A DNA stretch of 6,586 bases from Acidobacteriota bacterium. GTDB taxonomy: Bacteria > Acidobacteriota > Terriglobia > Terriglobales > Acidobacteriaceae. Of the stretch, positions 6,226 through 6,586 are shown in pieces; within the stretch, counting starts at the first letter, position 1, and each line of letters starts with the position of its first letter. The translations under genes were made by a program, and so were the position numbers. The stretch is taken from the NCBI GenBank assembly GCA_021781255.1, contig JAJXXG010000058.1:1-6586 (forward strand), given 5' to 3'. Under the pieces are notes generated by a model. It saw only the letters and a list, made by a program, of their open reading frames with translations, ran no database searches and was not told the DNA's origin.

Positions 6226-6586
6226 TTGCGTTTTCGGAGTGCGTTTTTCGGCGTTTTTGCATCGCTTTTTGTGCTCGGCGGCCATGGCTGGTCCCAGCAG
6301 CCGCAACAGCAGGGCGGACAGACAGGGATGAGCAGCGGCATCTCCTCTGGCGTGGCGGCGGCGCCGGTGTACGACGAGCAGAAGCGTCCCATCACGGCGG
6401 GCGGCTTTGTGGACCAGGGCCCGGTGGTGTTTCAGGACATCACGAAGCAGGCGGGGCTGGCCGGCTGGACGCACAAGATGGGCGTGCCGGAGAAGAAGTT
6501 CATCGTGGAGACGAACGGCTCCGGTGTGTGCCTGATTGATTACAACAACGACGGATGGCTGGACATCTACCTGGTGAACGGCTCGA
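6226..6586 (+). CDS. CRTAC1 / FG-GAP (ASPIC-UnbV type) exported protein, N-terminal part, cut by window edge
   Basis: The first 120 residues are present and the gene continues past the window. The frame opens after a stop at 6208-6210. I place the start at the TTG at 6226 because GAGGGG (6211-6216) lies nine bases upstream and the product begins with a good signal peptide: MRFRSAF, hydrophobic core (about 7-19), then HGWSQQ. An ATG at 6328 would drop the signal peptide. A Gln-rich linker (24-32, QQPQQQGGQ) follows. 'VVFQDITKQAGLAGW' (67-81) is the usual opening of CRTAC1 family proteins. 'DYNNDGWLDIYLVNGS' (105-120) is a calcium-binding FG-GAP/VCBS loop, with Asp105, Asn107, Asp109 and Asp113. 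Full-length relatives are secreted beta-propellers of 500-1200 residues with a C-terminal ASPIC/UnbV domain; the role is unknown, and surface binding or adhesion is inference. It is divergent from comF. Confidence 0.82.
   Translation, partial: MRFRSAFFGVFASLFVLGGHGWSQQPQQQGGQTGMSSGISSGVAAAPVYDEQKRPITAGGFVDQGPVVFQDITKQAGLAGWTHKMGVPEKKFIVETNGSGVCLIDYNNDGWLDIYLVNGS

Overview
The window is GC-rich, single-copy bacterial chromosome with tightly packed coding regions. The gene families point to Acidobacteriota, most likely class Terriglobia (Granulicella, Terriglobus and Edaphobacter relatives). The clues are a secreted S9 peptidase, a LolA-like exported protein of a type I know mainly from this phylum, a CRTAC1/FG-GAP secreted protein and an HNH nuclease with the '[11 protein letters not shown]' start. 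The taxon is an inference from family recognition, not a search result. I see no rRNA, tRNA, CRISPR array, insertion sequence, integrase or phage gene.

Layout. Positions 1-377 (minus) hold the N-terminal part of an exported S9-type peptidase that runs off the left edge. Positions 468-2489 (minus) hold a large membrane protein built like a sensor histidine kinase: many membrane helices, a GAF-like region, then dimerisation and ATPase regions. Its phosphoacceptor His and key ATP-site residues are replaced. A 353-base divergent intergenic region with several small palindromes follows. On the plus strand come an exported LolA-like protein (2843-3724) and a small universal stress protein (3862-4317).

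The universal stress gene converges on a minus-strand pair: comF-type phosphoribosyltransferase (5058 to about 5945) followed 10 bases later by an HNH endonuclease (4421-5047). These two look like one transcription unit, with a plausible promoter at 6069-6098. At the right edge, a CRTAC1/FG-GAP exported protein starts on the plus strand at a TTG codon (6226) and runs out of the window.

The genes do not form one pathway. Three encode exported or periplasmic proteins (S9 peptidase, LolA-like, CRTAC1), one is a membrane signalling protein, one is a cytoplasmic stress protein, and comF-HNH is a DNA-related pair. The most interesting points are the apparently catalytically dead histidine kinase and the comF-HNH pairing. 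I found no clear evidence of a wholly new multi-gene system here.
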